From the NCBI GenBank assembly GCA_964347035.1, contig CAYFXE010000014.1, forward strand, positions 1-64,000: a stretch of DNA of 64,000 bases, given 5' to 3'. The position numbers were made by a program, and so were the translations under genes. Source of the DNA: CAYFXE01 sp964347035 (GTDB taxonomy: Bacteria; Acidobacteriota; Aminicenantia; Aminicenantales; Aminicenantaceae). The notes below the pieces were generated by a model. It saw only the letters and a program-made list of their open reading frames with translations, was not told the DNA's origin and did not search any database. This document shows positions 17,833 to 27,305 of this stretch, piece by piece (position 1 is the stretch's first letter; every line of letters begins with the position of its first letter).

Positions 17833-17904
17833 GGGCCTATAGCTCAGCGGTAGAGCCACCGGCTCATAACCGGCAGGTCCCAGGTTCGAATCCTGGTAGG
17901 CCCA
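17833..17904 (+). tRNA. tRNA with CAU anticodon, probably tRNA-Ile2 (lysidine type)
   Basis: Full cloverleaf: acceptor GGGCCTA/TAGGCCC, D-arm AGCTCAGCGGTAGAGC, anticodon stem around loop CTCATAA (anticodon CAT), T-loop TTCGAAT. CCA is not encoded. CAT could mean elongator Met or Ile2. The acceptor pairs C4-G69 and C5-G68 are those known to be needed by TilS in E. coli, which favours Ile2. Initiator Met is excluded by the normal first pair and the anticodon stem. Confidence 0.9.
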
Positions 17905-17925
17905 TTTCTTTGTCGAGGAAAAGAT

Positions 17926-18639
17926 GTGGATATCGATTATGACCTTCTGATTCAACTCCAGGAGCTTGATGCTGAAATCCAGAAAACCTCCCTTTTCCTT
18001 GATGATGTCCCCACCCGACTAAAAGATATCAACAACAAAATCGAACACAGCTCACAAATCGTTTCCCTGGCCAAAGAAAAACTCGAACAAAACCAGAAAA
18101 AACGTCGAGATTTAGAGGCCGAACTCCAGGATTTAAAATTGAAGATAGCAAAATACAAACGTCAGCTCAACGACGTCAAAACCAACCGAGAGTACAGTTC
18201 CCTCCTCCATGAAATCGAGGAGGCCCAGAAAAAAATGGACAGCATCGAAGAAGAGATCATCGGCGAAATGCTGGCCGCCGACGACATAGAACAAGAGATA
18301 AAGGAAGCAACAAAAAAAGCTGATGAGGAGAAGAAGAAACTTTTAAAAGAAAAAGACGCTCTTCAAAAGGAAGCCATCAAGATGAAGGATCAACAAAAAA
18401 AGTTCCTCCACGAAAAAGGTGAACTTCTCCCTAAAATTCCGACCAGCCAACAAAACCTTTATTCAAAAATATACAACAAAAAAAACGGGATCGCCCTCTC
18501 CCCAGTTAGAGAAGAATTCTGTTCATTGTGCCATATGCGGATCAGACCGCAGATGTTGATCGAATTGATTGCCAAGAGTGCTTTGATTATCTGCGAAAAT
18601 TGCGGCCGGATCCTGTATATGTCAAAAAAATCCGATTAA
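17926..18639 (+). CDS. Coiled-coil protein with C-terminal C4 zinc ribbon
   Basis: 237 residues. A long antiparallel-type coiled coil (about residues 8-170) is followed by a zinc ribbon, CSLCHMRIRP then CENCGRILY (two CxxC pairs). This matches the family of bacterial zinc-ribbon coiled-coil proteins (CT398-like) of unsettled function, proposed to act in transcription or flagellar regulation in some species. The start is GTG at 17926 with GAGGAA seven bases upstream; an ATG two bases earlier is out of frame. It starts 21 bp after the tRNA. Confidence 0.8.
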   Translation: MDIDYDLLIQLQELDAEIQKTSLFLDDVPTRLKDINNKIEHSSQIVSLAKEKLEQNQKKRRDLEAELQDLKLKIAKYKRQLNDVKTNREYSSLLHEIEEAQKKMDSIEEEIIGEMLAADDIEQEIKEATKKADEEKKKLLKEKDALQKEAIKMKDQQKKFLHEKGELLPKIPTSQQNLYSKIYNKKNGIALSPVREEFCSLCHMRIRPQMLIELIAKSALIICENCGRILYMSKKSD

Positions 18640-18706
18640 TATCGGGCATCTCAGTCTTTCCCCGAGGACTTCAGCCTTTAAGAAAAAGGGCTCGGGTTAC
18701 CCCCCC

Positions 18707-20500
18707 TTATTCCTCTCTGTACAGGGATTCAATCATCCCTTCGTATTTCTGCTCTATAATGTTTCTCTTGACCTTCAGAGTAGGAGTGATCTCTCCTTTG
18801 TCGATCTCGAAATCCCGATCCAGAAGGGCAATTTTTTTTATTTTTTCGTAAGACGAAAGGCTGGGTGTGGACCGCTCCACCTCAGACTGCATGAAGTTCA
18901 TCACCCTCTCATCCTGGACGAGAGCAGCTCTATTCTCGAAGGGAATCTCGTTGAACTTGGCATACTCTTCTAACTTTTCGAATTCTGGAATGACCAAAGC
19001 AGATATAAACTTCTTTTTATCTCCGATGACCACGGCATTCGAGATATAGGGGTTTGTCTTCAGCAGATTCTCGATCGGCTGAGGAGCCACGTTTTTCCCC
19101 CCGGCAGTGACGATGAGATCCTTCTTCCTGTCCGTAATGACTAGGAAGCCATCCTCATCCAGATGGCCGATATCTCCAGTACAAAACCATCCCTCCTCGA
19201 AGGCATCCTTTGTCTCTTCCTCCATCTTGTAGTAACCCTTCATGATGTTGGGCCCTTTGGTCAATATTTCTCCATCTTCAGCGATTTTCACATCAACTCC
19301 GGGGATCGGTTTGCCTACTGTCCCGAATCTCATGTTATCAAAAGTATTGACAGCGATGACTGGAGCAGTTTCGGTCAAGCCGTAGCCTTCAAGGACCACC
19401 AGGTCCATGGCATAGAAAAATTCAGCGATATCTTTAGACAAAGGAGCCCCACCCGAAAAAAACATTCTCATCCGGCCGCCCGTCTTCTCGATGATTTTGG
19501 CGAAGACGAGCTTGTGGGCTAGATTGTGCTTAAACTGAAGCATCCGGGATACTGACTGATTCAGGAGTTTTTTCCGGCTCATCTCTCTACCGGTTTTCAC
19601 AGCCCAGAAGAAAATCTTTTTCTTCAGGGCTGAGCTGGAAAGGACATTATCCATGACTTTAGAATAGACCTTTTCAAAAAACCGTGGAACGCTGACCATG
19701 ATGTGTGGTTTGATTTCGAGAAGGTTATCAGGCACGGTTTCGATGCTTTCTGCATAGCCGATAGAACATCCTTTAAAGAGATAGGTGAAGGTCACCATCC
19801 TCTCGAGAACGTGGGACAGAGGCAGCCAGGAGAGAACATAGTCCTTATCAGAGAAGAAGATAATGTCGGCCACTGTTTTTATATTACTCACGAAATTCTG
19901 ATGGGTCAGCATAACCCCTTTGGGGATCCCTGTTGTTCCTGAGGTATAAATGATGGAGGCAACGTCATCAGGTTGTATGGAAAGAGCTCCCTTCTCGAAG
20001 AGTTCAGGATTCTCTTGATCCAGGCCCTTACCTCTCTCCAAGACTTCATCAAAGGTCAGCACCCCTTCAGGAGCTTCAGCTGTATACATAATGTAATGGG
20101 TAACTTTCGTCAGTTCATCGCGAATAGGCTCGACCTTTTCCCAGAGTGTGGGGTCTGAGACGACGACGATCTTGGCATCAGAATTGTCGATGATGTACTT
20201 AATCTGTTCGGATACCAGGGACGTGTAGATAGGAACTGTAATTCCTCCTTGAGACAGGCTGGCGAAATCTGTCATCACCCACTCAGGTCGATTGTCTGAA
20301 AGGATTATTATCTTATCTCCCCTCTCGAATCCCAATTCTCTTAAACCCAGAGCTAAGTGCTTCACCCTATCTCCAAATTCTTGCGTAGAGATGGGAGTAT
20401 ACTGTCCCTCCTTTTTAAAGAGCATCAAATCATCTTTAACGTATGATTTGACGGTATTCAGGAAAAGTTGACCCAAGGTTTCGACCACTTTACCCTCCAT
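18707..20500 (-). CDS. Long-chain fatty acid--CoA ligase
   Basis: 597 residues, full length. AMP-binding family motifs are intact: YTSGTTGIPKGVMLTHQN, SGGAPLSKDIAEFFYAM, LEGYGLTETAPVIAVN, and the lid region with FCTGDIGHLDEDGFLVITDR and KDLIVTAGGKNVAP. It activates fatty acids to acyl-CoA via acyl-AMP, probably at the inner membrane. It belongs to the same FadD15/FAA1-like group as the truncated synthetase at the left edge, and shows what that chimera lost. Confidence 0.93.
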   Translation of the reverse strand: MEGKVVETLGQLFLNTVKSYVKDDLMLFKKEGQYTPISTQEFGDRVKHLALGLRELGFERGDKIIILSDNRPEWVMTDFASLSQGGITVPIYTSLVSEQIKYIIDNSDAKIVVVSDPTLWEKVEPIRDELTKVTHYIMYTAEAPEGVLTFDEVLERGKGLDQENPELFEKGALSIQPDDVASIIYTSGTTGIPKGVMLTHQNFVSNIKTVADIIFFSDKDYVLSWLPLSHVLERMVTFTYLFKGCSIGYAESIETVPDNLLEIKPHIMVSVPRFFEKVYSKVMDNVLSSSALKKKIFFWAVKTGREMSRKKLLNQSVSRMLQFKHNLAHKLVFAKIIEKTGGRMRMFFSGGAPLSKDIAEFFYAMDLVVLEGYGLTETAPVIAVNTFDNMRFGTVGKPIPGVDVKIAEDGEILTKGPNIMKGYYKMEEETKDAFEEGWFCTGDIGHLDEDGFLVITDRKKDLIVTAGGKNVAPQPIENLLKTNPYISNAVVIGDKKKFISALVIPEFEKLEEYAKFNEIPFENRAALVQDERVMNFMQSEVERSTPSLSSYEKIKKIALLDRDFEIDKGEITPTLKVKRNIIEQKYEGMIESLYREE

Positions 20501-20585
20501 GAAATGAGTTGGGTCAATTTTAAAGAAGTCTACAGGAGCCTGTCAAGTCTTTTAAGAAGACGTTCCTCAAAGGAACACAGTTTAA

Positions 20586-20623
20586 AAAAATGTCATTCCC
20601 GCCTTCGCAGGAATGACATTTTT
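20586..20623 (-). terminator. Hairpin with T-run downstream of gyrA
   Basis: A 14-bp perfect stem (AAAAATGTCATTCC and its complement, 20586-20599 and 20610-20623) with a short GC-containing loop. Read on the minus strand it is followed by seven T, fitting a rho-independent terminator for gyrBA. The core GTCATTCC..GGAATGAC belongs to the same repeat family as 26926-27095, so a repeat may have been co-opted. Confidence 0.6.
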
Positions 20624-20713
20624 ATGTACTGGGTCGCTGCTAGAACCTGTACCAGCGTAGCTTGTACTTACTCAAGCAAGAAAAAAGTAGCGGGAATAAA
20701 ACTAAGAATGTAT

Positions 20714-23137
20714 CTAGAGAGTTGTTCTCGCCTTGGCTATGGAAACGACCTGATCTCCCTTTTCTAGGTTGATGATTCTGACGCCTTGTGTGGCTCTTCC
20801 TGAAGGCCGAACCTGTTCGGTCTTTATCCGAATAACTTTTCCCTCCTCTGTGATGAAGAGGATCTCATCCTCAGAAATTCCCGCCATCCCGATGGCTTTG
20901 CCGATTTTGCGGTTAATCTTGAGGTTGATTACTCCCTTTCCTCCTCTTCTGTGTCTAGGATACAAACTGATAACCGTTTTCTTTCCGCTCCCTTTGCTGC
21001 TAGCCGTAAAGATATATTTGTTATCCTCGCCGACAACGATCATCCCGATAATCCTGTCCTTTGAGCTTAACGACATAGATTTAACGCCCGCTGCCTGACG
21101 TCCCATCGGCCTTATTTCGCTCTCTCTAAACCGGATGGCCTTACCGAGCATAGTCCCGATGATGATGTCTTTTTTCCCGTCGGTCAGCTTGGTCATCAAT
21201 AATTCGGATTTCTTGTCAACGTTGATGGCGATAATCCCCCCTTTTCGGATATTCTTGAAATCACTCAGCCTTGTCTTCTTTATCTTCCCGTTGGAACAGA
21301 TCATAACCACAAACTGGTCTGTGGAAAAATCTTTTACACCGATGACCGAGCTCACCTTTTCTCCCGGATTTAATTCTAGGAGGTTCTGGATAGACTTTCC
21401 TCGCCCGGACACACCCACGTCAGGTATTTCTAGCGCCTTGAGCCAGTGGATTCGGCCTCTATTCGTAAAAAACAGAAGATAGCTGTGGGAGGAGCAGATG
21501 AAGAGGTCCTGGACGACATCTTCAGCCTTCATGCTGATGCCTCTTTTCCCTTTTCCTCCTCGGCTCTGGAAATGATAGTAACTCTGGGAGGTCCGTTTCA
21601 CATAACCCGAGGACGTGTAGGTAATGACCACATTCTCCTCTTTTATCAAATCTTCTGGCTTTAAATCCTCGATCGTCTCCCTTTTGATCTCTGTCTTTCT
21701 CTCATCCTGGTATTCCTGTTTGATTTTCTCGAGTTCGTCGACGATGATATCCAAGATCATTTTTTCACTGCCTAGAATCTTCCTCAGTTTTGTGATGGTT
21801 TTTTTCAATTCTTTGAATTCATCTTGAATCTTTTTCCTCTCCAGTCCAGTCAACTTCTGCAGCTGCATATCGAGTATGGCTTGGGCTTGGACCTGAGTCA
21901 GACGAAAACTGGTGATCAGTCCTTTCCTTGCCTGATCAACGGTTCGAGAACCGCGGATGAGGCTTATGATCTCATCCAGATTATCTAAGGCAATGATCAA
22001 ACCCGCCAGAATGTGGGCTCTCATCTCGGCCTTCTTCAATTCGAACCGGGTTCGACGCCGGACGACATCCTGGCGGTGAGAGATGAAATAGAGCATCATG
22101 TCAAGAAGACCGAGTACTTTCGGCTGCTTATCGACGATGGACAGCATGATCATTCCGAAGGATATCTGGAGGTTTGTGTGTTTATACAGGTTGTTGAGGA
22201 TGATCTCAGGATATTCCCCTTTTCTGATCTCGATCACAACCCTCATTCCTTCCCGGTCTGACTCGTCCCGGATATCGGCAATCCCCTCTATTTTTTTGCT
22301 GTTTACAAGGTAGGCTATGTTTTCCAGAATCTTTGCTTTGTTCACTTGGAAGGGAATTTCTGTGATGACGATCCGATCCCTATCATGCCGCCGCCCTCTC
22401 TCTATGGTAGCCCTTGCCCTGACTATGATGGTTCCTTTTCCAGTGCTGTAAGCCTCTCTAATTCCTCCAACTCCGAAGATCAAGCCTCCCGTCGGAAAGT
22501 CAGGGCCTGGGACATGTTTCATGATATCTTTTAAACTTGCTTTCGGGTGGCGGATGAGATGGATGATTCCGTCGATGATCTCGACAATATTGTGAGGCGG
22601 GATATTGGTGGCCATGCCCACAGCAATCCCTGACCCACCGTTGACGAGAAGATTGGGGAATTTTGCCGGGAGAACCTCTGGCATCATAAGGCTGCCATCA
22701 TAATTAGGGATGAAGTTAACCGTATTCTTCTCGATATCAGCCAGTAGCTCATGAGCGACCTTCTTCATCCTGACTTCGGTGTATCTCATGGCCGCAGGAG
22801 GATCGCCGTCTATCGAACCGAAATTACCCTGTCCATCGACCAGGGGGTAACGGAGGCTGAAATCCTGGGCCATCCGTACCAGCGTATCGTAGACTGCGGA
22901 TTCCCCGTGGGGGTGGTATTTCCCGATCACATCTCCCACGATACGGGCGGACTTTTTGTAAGGTCTGTTCCAGGCAGTTCCCGTATCATACATCGCAAAC
23001 AGAGTCCGCCGATGGACCGGTTTCAAACCGTCTTTAATATCAGGGATTGCCCTCCCGATGATAACACTCATAGCGTAATCCAGGTAGGACCGCTTCATCT
23101 CTTCTTCAAGACTAACGACAGAAAGTTTCTCGTTCAT
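20714..23137 (-). CDS. gyrA: DNA gyrase subunit A
   Basis: 807 residues. Breakage-reunion domain with catalytic Tyr119 in AAMRYTEVRM and a quinolone-determining region HPHGESAVYDTLVR (Ser80, Asp84, the wild-type residues). The C-terminal beta-pinwheel carries a GyrA-box-like RHRRGGKG, which marks gyrase rather than topoisomerase IV. It follows gyrB by 28 bp on the minus strand, one operon. Confidence 0.96.
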   Translation of the reverse strand: MNEKLSVVSLEEEMKRSYLDYAMSVIIGRAIPDIKDGLKPVHRRTLFAMYDTGTAWNRPYKKSARIVGDVIGKYHPHGESAVYDTLVRMAQDFSLRYPLVDGQGNFGSIDGDPPAAMRYTEVRMKKVAHELLADIEKNTVNFIPNYDGSLMMPEVLPAKFPNLLVNGGSGIAVGMATNIPPHNIVEIIDGIIHLIRHPKASLKDIMKHVPGPDFPTGGLIFGVGGIREAYSTGKGTIIVRARATIERGRRHDRDRIVITEIPFQVNKAKILENIAYLVNSKKIEGIADIRDESDREGMRVVIEIRKGEYPEIILNNLYKHTNLQISFGMIMLSIVDKQPKVLGLLDMMLYFISHRQDVVRRRTRFELKKAEMRAHILAGLIIALDNLDEIISLIRGSRTVDQARKGLITSFRLTQVQAQAILDMQLQKLTGLERKKIQDEFKELKKTITKLRKILGSEKMILDIIVDELEKIKQEYQDERKTEIKRETIEDLKPEDLIKEENVVITYTSSGYVKRTSQSYYHFQSRGGKGKRGISMKAEDVVQDLFICSSHSYLLFFTNRGRIHWLKALEIPDVGVSGRGKSIQNLLELNPGEKVSSVIGVKDFSTDQFVVMICSNGKIKKTRLSDFKNIRKGGIIAINVDKKSELLMTKLTDGKKDIIIGTMLGKAIRFRESEIRPMGRQAAGVKSMSLSSKDRIIGMIVVGEDNKYIFTASSKGSGKKTVISLYPRHRRGGKGVINLKINRKIGKAIGMAGISEDEILFITEEGKVIRIKTEQVRPSGRATQGVRIINLEKGDQVVSIAKARTTL

Positions 23138-23165
23138 TGTTTTCTGTATAAAAGGAAAGATGGCA

Positions 23166-25550
23166 TCAGATATCTAAGTTTTGAGCCTCGAGAGCATTAT
23201 TTTCGAGAAAGTCTTTTCGTGGTTGCACCTCATCCCCCATCAGGATTGTGAAGACCTTATCAGCTTCCACAGCATCCTGGATGGACACTTGGGTCAGAAA
23301 CCGGTCTTCTGGGTTCATGGTCGTCTCCCAGAGTTGCTGGGGAGTCATCTCTCCCAATCCTTTGTAGCGCTGGATGACGATCCCTTTCTTACCTTTCTGG
23401 AAGAGATATTCGAGGAGTTTTGCCTCGTTATCGATCTTGATCTTTTCACTATCACTCAGCAGGTGGAAGGGAGGCTTCAGCCCTTCTAATTCTCTATGAA
23501 GCTTGAAAAGGTTCTGATACTCGACAGATTTGATCAGATCCAAGTTCACTTTACAGGAAACATTCATGCCGTTCACTTGGAAGTTGACAGCTAATTCATA
23601 GATGCCGTGTTCCTCGTCGCTACTTAAGATAGACACGATGCCCTTATCTGTTAGAAGGCTCTGGATACCCTCCATGTTATTTTTTTTCTGGAGAAATCCC
23701 TGGCTTTCCACTCCGCACTTGAGGAGGACGTCGATCAGAAACAGGGGGAAATTCTTCTTCTCTAAAATTTTGGTATAATTTTTTTTGGCAATGATCTTCT
23801 TTAAGAATTTTCTGAACTTATCCCCCTTGATATAGTCTCTTTTACGGCTGACTCTGAGCTGAAATTCCTCTGAGATTTTTCTAATCAGAAATTCTTCGAA
23901 CGTGCGCTCATCCCTTAAGTACTCAACAGCTTTTCCTTTTGTGATTTTATACAGAGGAGGCTGGGCGATGTACAGAAAACCTCTCTCTATGAGCTGAGGC
24001 ATCTGTCTGTAAAAGAATGTCAAAAGTAAAGTTCTTATGTGAGAACCATCCACGTCGGCGTCGGTCATGATGATGACCTTGTGATAACGCAGCTTCTCTT
24101 GTGTAAATTCTGAAAGCTCATAACCTGTTCCGATGGCCGAAATGATCGTCCCTATTTCTACACTCTTGAGCACTTTATCGAACCGGGCTTTTTCCACATT
24201 CAGGATTTTCCCCTTCAGAGGTAAAATAGCTTGAAAACGGCGATCTCGAGCTTGCTTGGCCGACCCTCCGGCTGAATCGCCCTCAACAAGATAGAGCTCG
24301 CTCTGGGCAGGATCCTTTTCCTGGCAATCTGCCAGTTTGCCAGGCAGAGACGCAGACTCCAACACTCCTTTGCGACGGGCCAGTTCCCGAGCCTTGCGGG
24401 CAGCCTCTCTGACCCTGGCCGCTTCCAAAATCTTCATCACAATCTTCTTTGCTACTGCAGGATTCTCCTCAAAATAGGTGGACAATTGCTCGTTGACGGC
24501 TGATTCGACAATACCCTTCACCTCACTGTTTCCGAGTTTGGTCTTTGTCTGTCCTTCAAATTGGGGGTTTTTTAACTTTAGGCTAAGCACCGCACATAAA
24601 CCTTCTCTTGTATCTTCTCCGGATAGGTTTTGTTTTAAATCCTTGATTAAATTGTTGGTGCGGGCATAGTTGTTGATGGTCCGGGTCAAGGCTGCTTTAA
24701 ACCCGATGAGATGAGTGCCTCCCTCGGTAGTGTTGATGTTGTTGGCAAAGGTGAAAATGGTTTCAGAATAACTCGTGTTGTATTGAAGAGCCATCTCCAC
24801 CATTGTCCCGTTTTTCTTGCATTCAAAGTATATAGGCCGGGGGTTGAGAGCTGTTTTATTCTGATTCAGGTACTGGACAAATTCCTTAATCCCGCCCTTG
24901 TACTGGAATTCATTCTGCTTATCGTTTCGTTCGTCAACAAGGGTGATCTTCAAGCCCTTATTCAGGAAAGAGAGTTCTCTCAGTCTCTGGCTGAGAATTT
25001 CGAAATTAAAGGCGATGGTATCAAAGATCTCCTCATCAGGTCTAAACGTGATCTTAGTTCCCGTGTTTTTTGTCTTGCCGATTTTCTTTAACTGTGTCGT
25101 CGCCTTACCTCTTTTAAAGCTCTGGGAGTAGACACCGCCACCTCTCTTTATCTCCATATCCAATCTTTCGGAGAGGGCGTTGACGACAGAAACTCCGACG
25201 CCATGAAGACCCCCCGAGACTTGGTAGGTCTTCGTGTCGAACTTTCCGCCGGCATGAAGAGTGGTCATCACGATTTCGGCTGCTGGCCGTTTCTCTTTTT
25301 TATGCATCCCCACCGGGATTCCCCGCCCATTATCGACAACGGTCACACTTGAGTCCACATGGATTGCGACATCGATTTTGTCGCAATATCCGACCAGCGC
25401 CTCATCGATGCTGTTGTCGACGACTTCGTAGACCAAATGGTGCAGCCCCTCGGGTCCGGTGCTGCCGATATACATAGCCGGCCGCCGGCGAACTGCCTCC
25501 AATCCTTTTAAAACCTTGATGCTTTCAGCAGTATATTTTTTGTCCTTCAT
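23166..25550 (-). CDS. gyrB: DNA gyrase subunit B
   Basis: 794 residues. GHKL ATPase domain (VDNSIDEALVGYCD, GGLHGVGVSVVNALS), TOPRIM domain (LVEGDSAGGSAKQARDR, MTDADVDGSHIRTLLL) and the C-terminal IQRYKGLGEM motif. An insert of about 160 residues lies between TOPRIM and the tail, as in E. coli GyrB. A probable promoter lies about 80 bp upstream at 25630-25658. Confidence 0.96.
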   Translation of the reverse strand: MKDKKYTAESIKVLKGLEAVRRRPAMYIGSTGPEGLHHLVYEVVDNSIDEALVGYCDKIDVAIHVDSSVTVVDNGRGIPVGMHKKEKRPAAEIVMTTLHAGGKFDTKTYQVSGGLHGVGVSVVNALSERLDMEIKRGGGVYSQSFKRGKATTQLKKIGKTKNTGTKITFRPDEEIFDTIAFNFEILSQRLRELSFLNKGLKITLVDERNDKQNEFQYKGGIKEFVQYLNQNKTALNPRPIYFECKKNGTMVEMALQYNTSYSETIFTFANNINTTEGGTHLIGFKAALTRTINNYARTNNLIKDLKQNLSGEDTREGLCAVLSLKLKNPQFEGQTKTKLGNSEVKGIVESAVNEQLSTYFEENPAVAKKIVMKILEAARVREAARKARELARRKGVLESASLPGKLADCQEKDPAQSELYLVEGDSAGGSAKQARDRRFQAILPLKGKILNVEKARFDKVLKSVEIGTIISAIGTGYELSEFTQEKLRYHKVIIMTDADVDGSHIRTLLLTFFYRQMPQLIERGFLYIAQPPLYKITKGKAVEYLRDERTFEEFLIRKISEEFQLRVSRKRDYIKGDKFRKFLKKIIAKKNYTKILEKKNFPLFLIDVLLKCGVESQGFLQKKNNMEGIQSLLTDKGIVSILSSDEEHGIYELAVNFQVNGMNVSCKVNLDLIKSVEYQNLFKLHRELEGLKPPFHLLSDSEKIKIDNEAKLLEYLFQKGKKGIVIQRYKGLGEMTPQQLWETTMNPEDRFLTQVSIQDAVEADKVFTILMGDEVQPRKDFLENNALEAQNLDI

Positions 25551-25629
25551 TATCTTTGATTTTGAGAAAAAAGGAGGGCTATGAAGGCAGGACGTTTACA
25601 TAACCCTATGGGCATAATTTTCGCCTATA

Positions 25630-25658
25630 ATTATATCTAATATGACGTTTTTAGTAAA
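25630..25658 (-). promoter_or_regulatory. Promoter of gyrBA
   Basis: On the minus strand TTTACT (25653-25658), 17 bp, TATAAT (25630-25635). It points to gyrB, whose ATG is at 25550. The surrounding ~320 bp between divergent gyrB and the GTPase gene hold no gene. Confidence 0.6.
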
Positions 25659-25849
25659 GAAAATTTGTCGTTTTTTCCCGTATTTTTAAGGGAAAATCCA
25701 AGATTTTCGCCATTTTTTCGCTTATTTTGTGTCATGGACTCAGAGATATCCCCTCAACTGGATAAAAACACCATGAATTGAGGATTTTTTTGGCTCAGAT
25801 ATTGTCATCTTACATGTCCAAAAACGCAGAATTTGTGGAACGTTCCGGT

Positions 25850-25877
25850 TTGAAATTGGATGGAGATTGACTATAAT
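25850..25877 (+). promoter_or_regulatory. Promoter of the TGS GTPase gene
   Basis: TTGAAA (25850-25855), 16 bp, TATAAT (25872-25877). The -10 covers the upstream TTG codon at 25877, so that TTG cannot be the start; translation must begin at the ATG at 25895. Confidence 0.6.
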
Positions 25878-25894
25878 TGAACCGAGAGAACAAG

Positions 25895-26884
25895 ATGCCG
25901 GCCAATCTTCCACCCCAATACTTCGAAACCGAGAAAAAATTAAAGACGGCCAAAACACCCCAAGAAAGAATACATATCTTGGAAGAACTCCTTTCCATCG
26001 TCCCCAAGCACAAGGGAACAGAAAAACTCCAAGCTCTCCTCAAAACAAAGATCGCCAAACTCAAATCATCGGTTCAAAAAAAACCAAAAATCGCCAAACA
26101 AGGCCCCACCCACCAGATAGAAAAGGCAGGGGCTGGACAAATCGTCCTGGTCGGAGCGCCCAATGCAGGCAAATCCAGCCTCATCAAACATTTGACGAAT
26201 GCCAACCCAGAAATAGCCGACTATCCCTTCACCACCCGGGTCCCTTCTCCAGCTATGATGATCTACGAAAATATCCAAATTCAGCTCATCGATACTCCGC
26301 CAATAACACCAGAATACATGGAATTCTGGTATCCAGAACTGATCAAGATGGCTGATGGAGTTTTGCTCGTTCTGGATTTGGCTAGTCCCAAACAACCCGA
26401 GATGTTTCAGACTATTCGAGCTAAGCTTGCGGAAAAGAAAGTTGAGATCGTTGCCGAGGAAAATGAGCCGTCACTCGAGACTACAGTCTTTAAGAAAAAA
26501 ACCTTAATCGTTGCCAACAAATCAGATCTGCCTCAAGCATCTAAAAACTTCGCTGCGCTCGAAAACGATCTTCCTCCCGAGTTCAGGATGATCACCGTTT
26601 CTGCTTCTCGCGGCGATAACCTCGAGGAGCTCAGGAAGGGCATTTTTACTTTTTTGGATATTCTTCGGGTGTACAGCAAGGTGCCTGGGAAGAAGGTCGA
26701 ATTCAATGAGCCTTTCGTTTTCAAGAAGGGAAGCAACTTGATGGATATGGCTAAATCCGTGCACAAGGATTTTTCCCAAAAGTTGAAATACGCTCGAATT
26801 TGGGGGAAGAATAAGTATCAAGGACAGAAAGTCAACAGAAATTATGTTCTGGAAGATGAAGATATCATAGAGCTTCATATATAA
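25895..26884 (+). CDS. Obg/DRG-like GTPase with TGS domain
   Basis: 329 residues from ATG at 25895 (a longer frame from TTG 25877 is ruled out by the promoter position). N-terminal helical segment MPANLPPQYFETEKKLKTAK, then a G domain: G1 VGAPNAGKSS, G2 region TTRVPSPAM, G3 DTPP, G4 NKSD, G5 SASRG. A TGS domain closes the protein (residues ~265-329, FVFKKGSNLMDMAKSVHKDF). G3 is DTPP rather than DTPG. The family is linked to ribosomes in DRG relatives; the exact role here is unknown. Confidence 0.85.
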   Translation: MPANLPPQYFETEKKLKTAKTPQERIHILEELLSIVPKHKGTEKLQALLKTKIAKLKSSVQKKPKIAKQGPTHQIEKAGAGQIVLVGAPNAGKSSLIKHLTNANPEIADYPFTTRVPSPAMMIYENIQIQLIDTPPITPEYMEFWYPELIKMADGVLLVLDLASPKQPEMFQTIRAKLAEKKVEIVAEENEPSLETTVFKKKTLIVANKSDLPQASKNFAALENDLPPEFRMITVSASRGDNLEELRKGIFTFLDILRVYSKVPGKKVEFNEPFVFKKGSNLMDMAKSVHKDFSQKLKYARIWGKNKYQGQKVNRNYVLEDEDIIELHI

Positions 26885-26925
26885 TCCCTCCTCTTTTTGA
26901 TTTAAAACGGAAATGTTATACCTGT

Positions 26926-27095
26926 GTCATTCCTGCAGAACCTGTGCTTGTGCATTTCGATGTTAAGATAAAAACGTCATTCCTGCGTAAGCAGGAATCC
27001 AGTGCTATCATGATAGATTTTTTTTAATACTAGATTCCCGCTTTCGCGGGAATGACTAAGCAAACTTAATAAATTCCTGCTTACGCAGGAATGAC
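26926..27095. repeat. Cluster of GTCATTCC/GGAATGAC hairpin repeats
   Basis: Three hairpins of one family in 120 bp: GTCATTCCTGCGTAAGCAGGAAT from 26976, ATTCCCGCTTTCGCGGGAATGAC ending at 27056, and ATTCCTGCTTACGCAGGAATGAC ending at 27095, plus a half copy at 26926. The first two face each other across 'CCAGTG..ATACTAG', giving a composite palindrome of about 80 bp (26976-27056) like a BIME or MITE. A further copy acts as a probable terminator near 20600. Confidence 0.75.
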
Positions 27096-27202
27096 GGAAA
27101 AGAGTTGGAATGACAATGGAATAATATCATTCGCTAACCGATTCAGGAGGGGCAGTGCCTTTTATTGTCTTCGAATTATCGCTATAATGGATTTTCTAAC
27201 GT

Positions 27203-27280
27203 CGGGGCGTGGCGCAGTCTGGTCAGCGCACAGCGTTCGGGACGCTGGGGTCAGGGGTTCGAATCCCCTCGCCCCGACCA
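27203..27280 (+). tRNA. tRNA-Pro(CGG)
   Basis: Acceptor CGGGGCG/CGCCCCG, anticodon stem CAGCG/CGCTG around loop TTCGGGA (anticodon CGG), T-loop TTCGAAT, and an encoded CCA at 27278-27280. TATAAT lies at 27183-27188, 14 bp upstream, with only a weak -35. Confidence 0.93.
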
Positions 27281-27305
27281 TCTTAATAAAAGGAAGGAAA
27301 AAACT

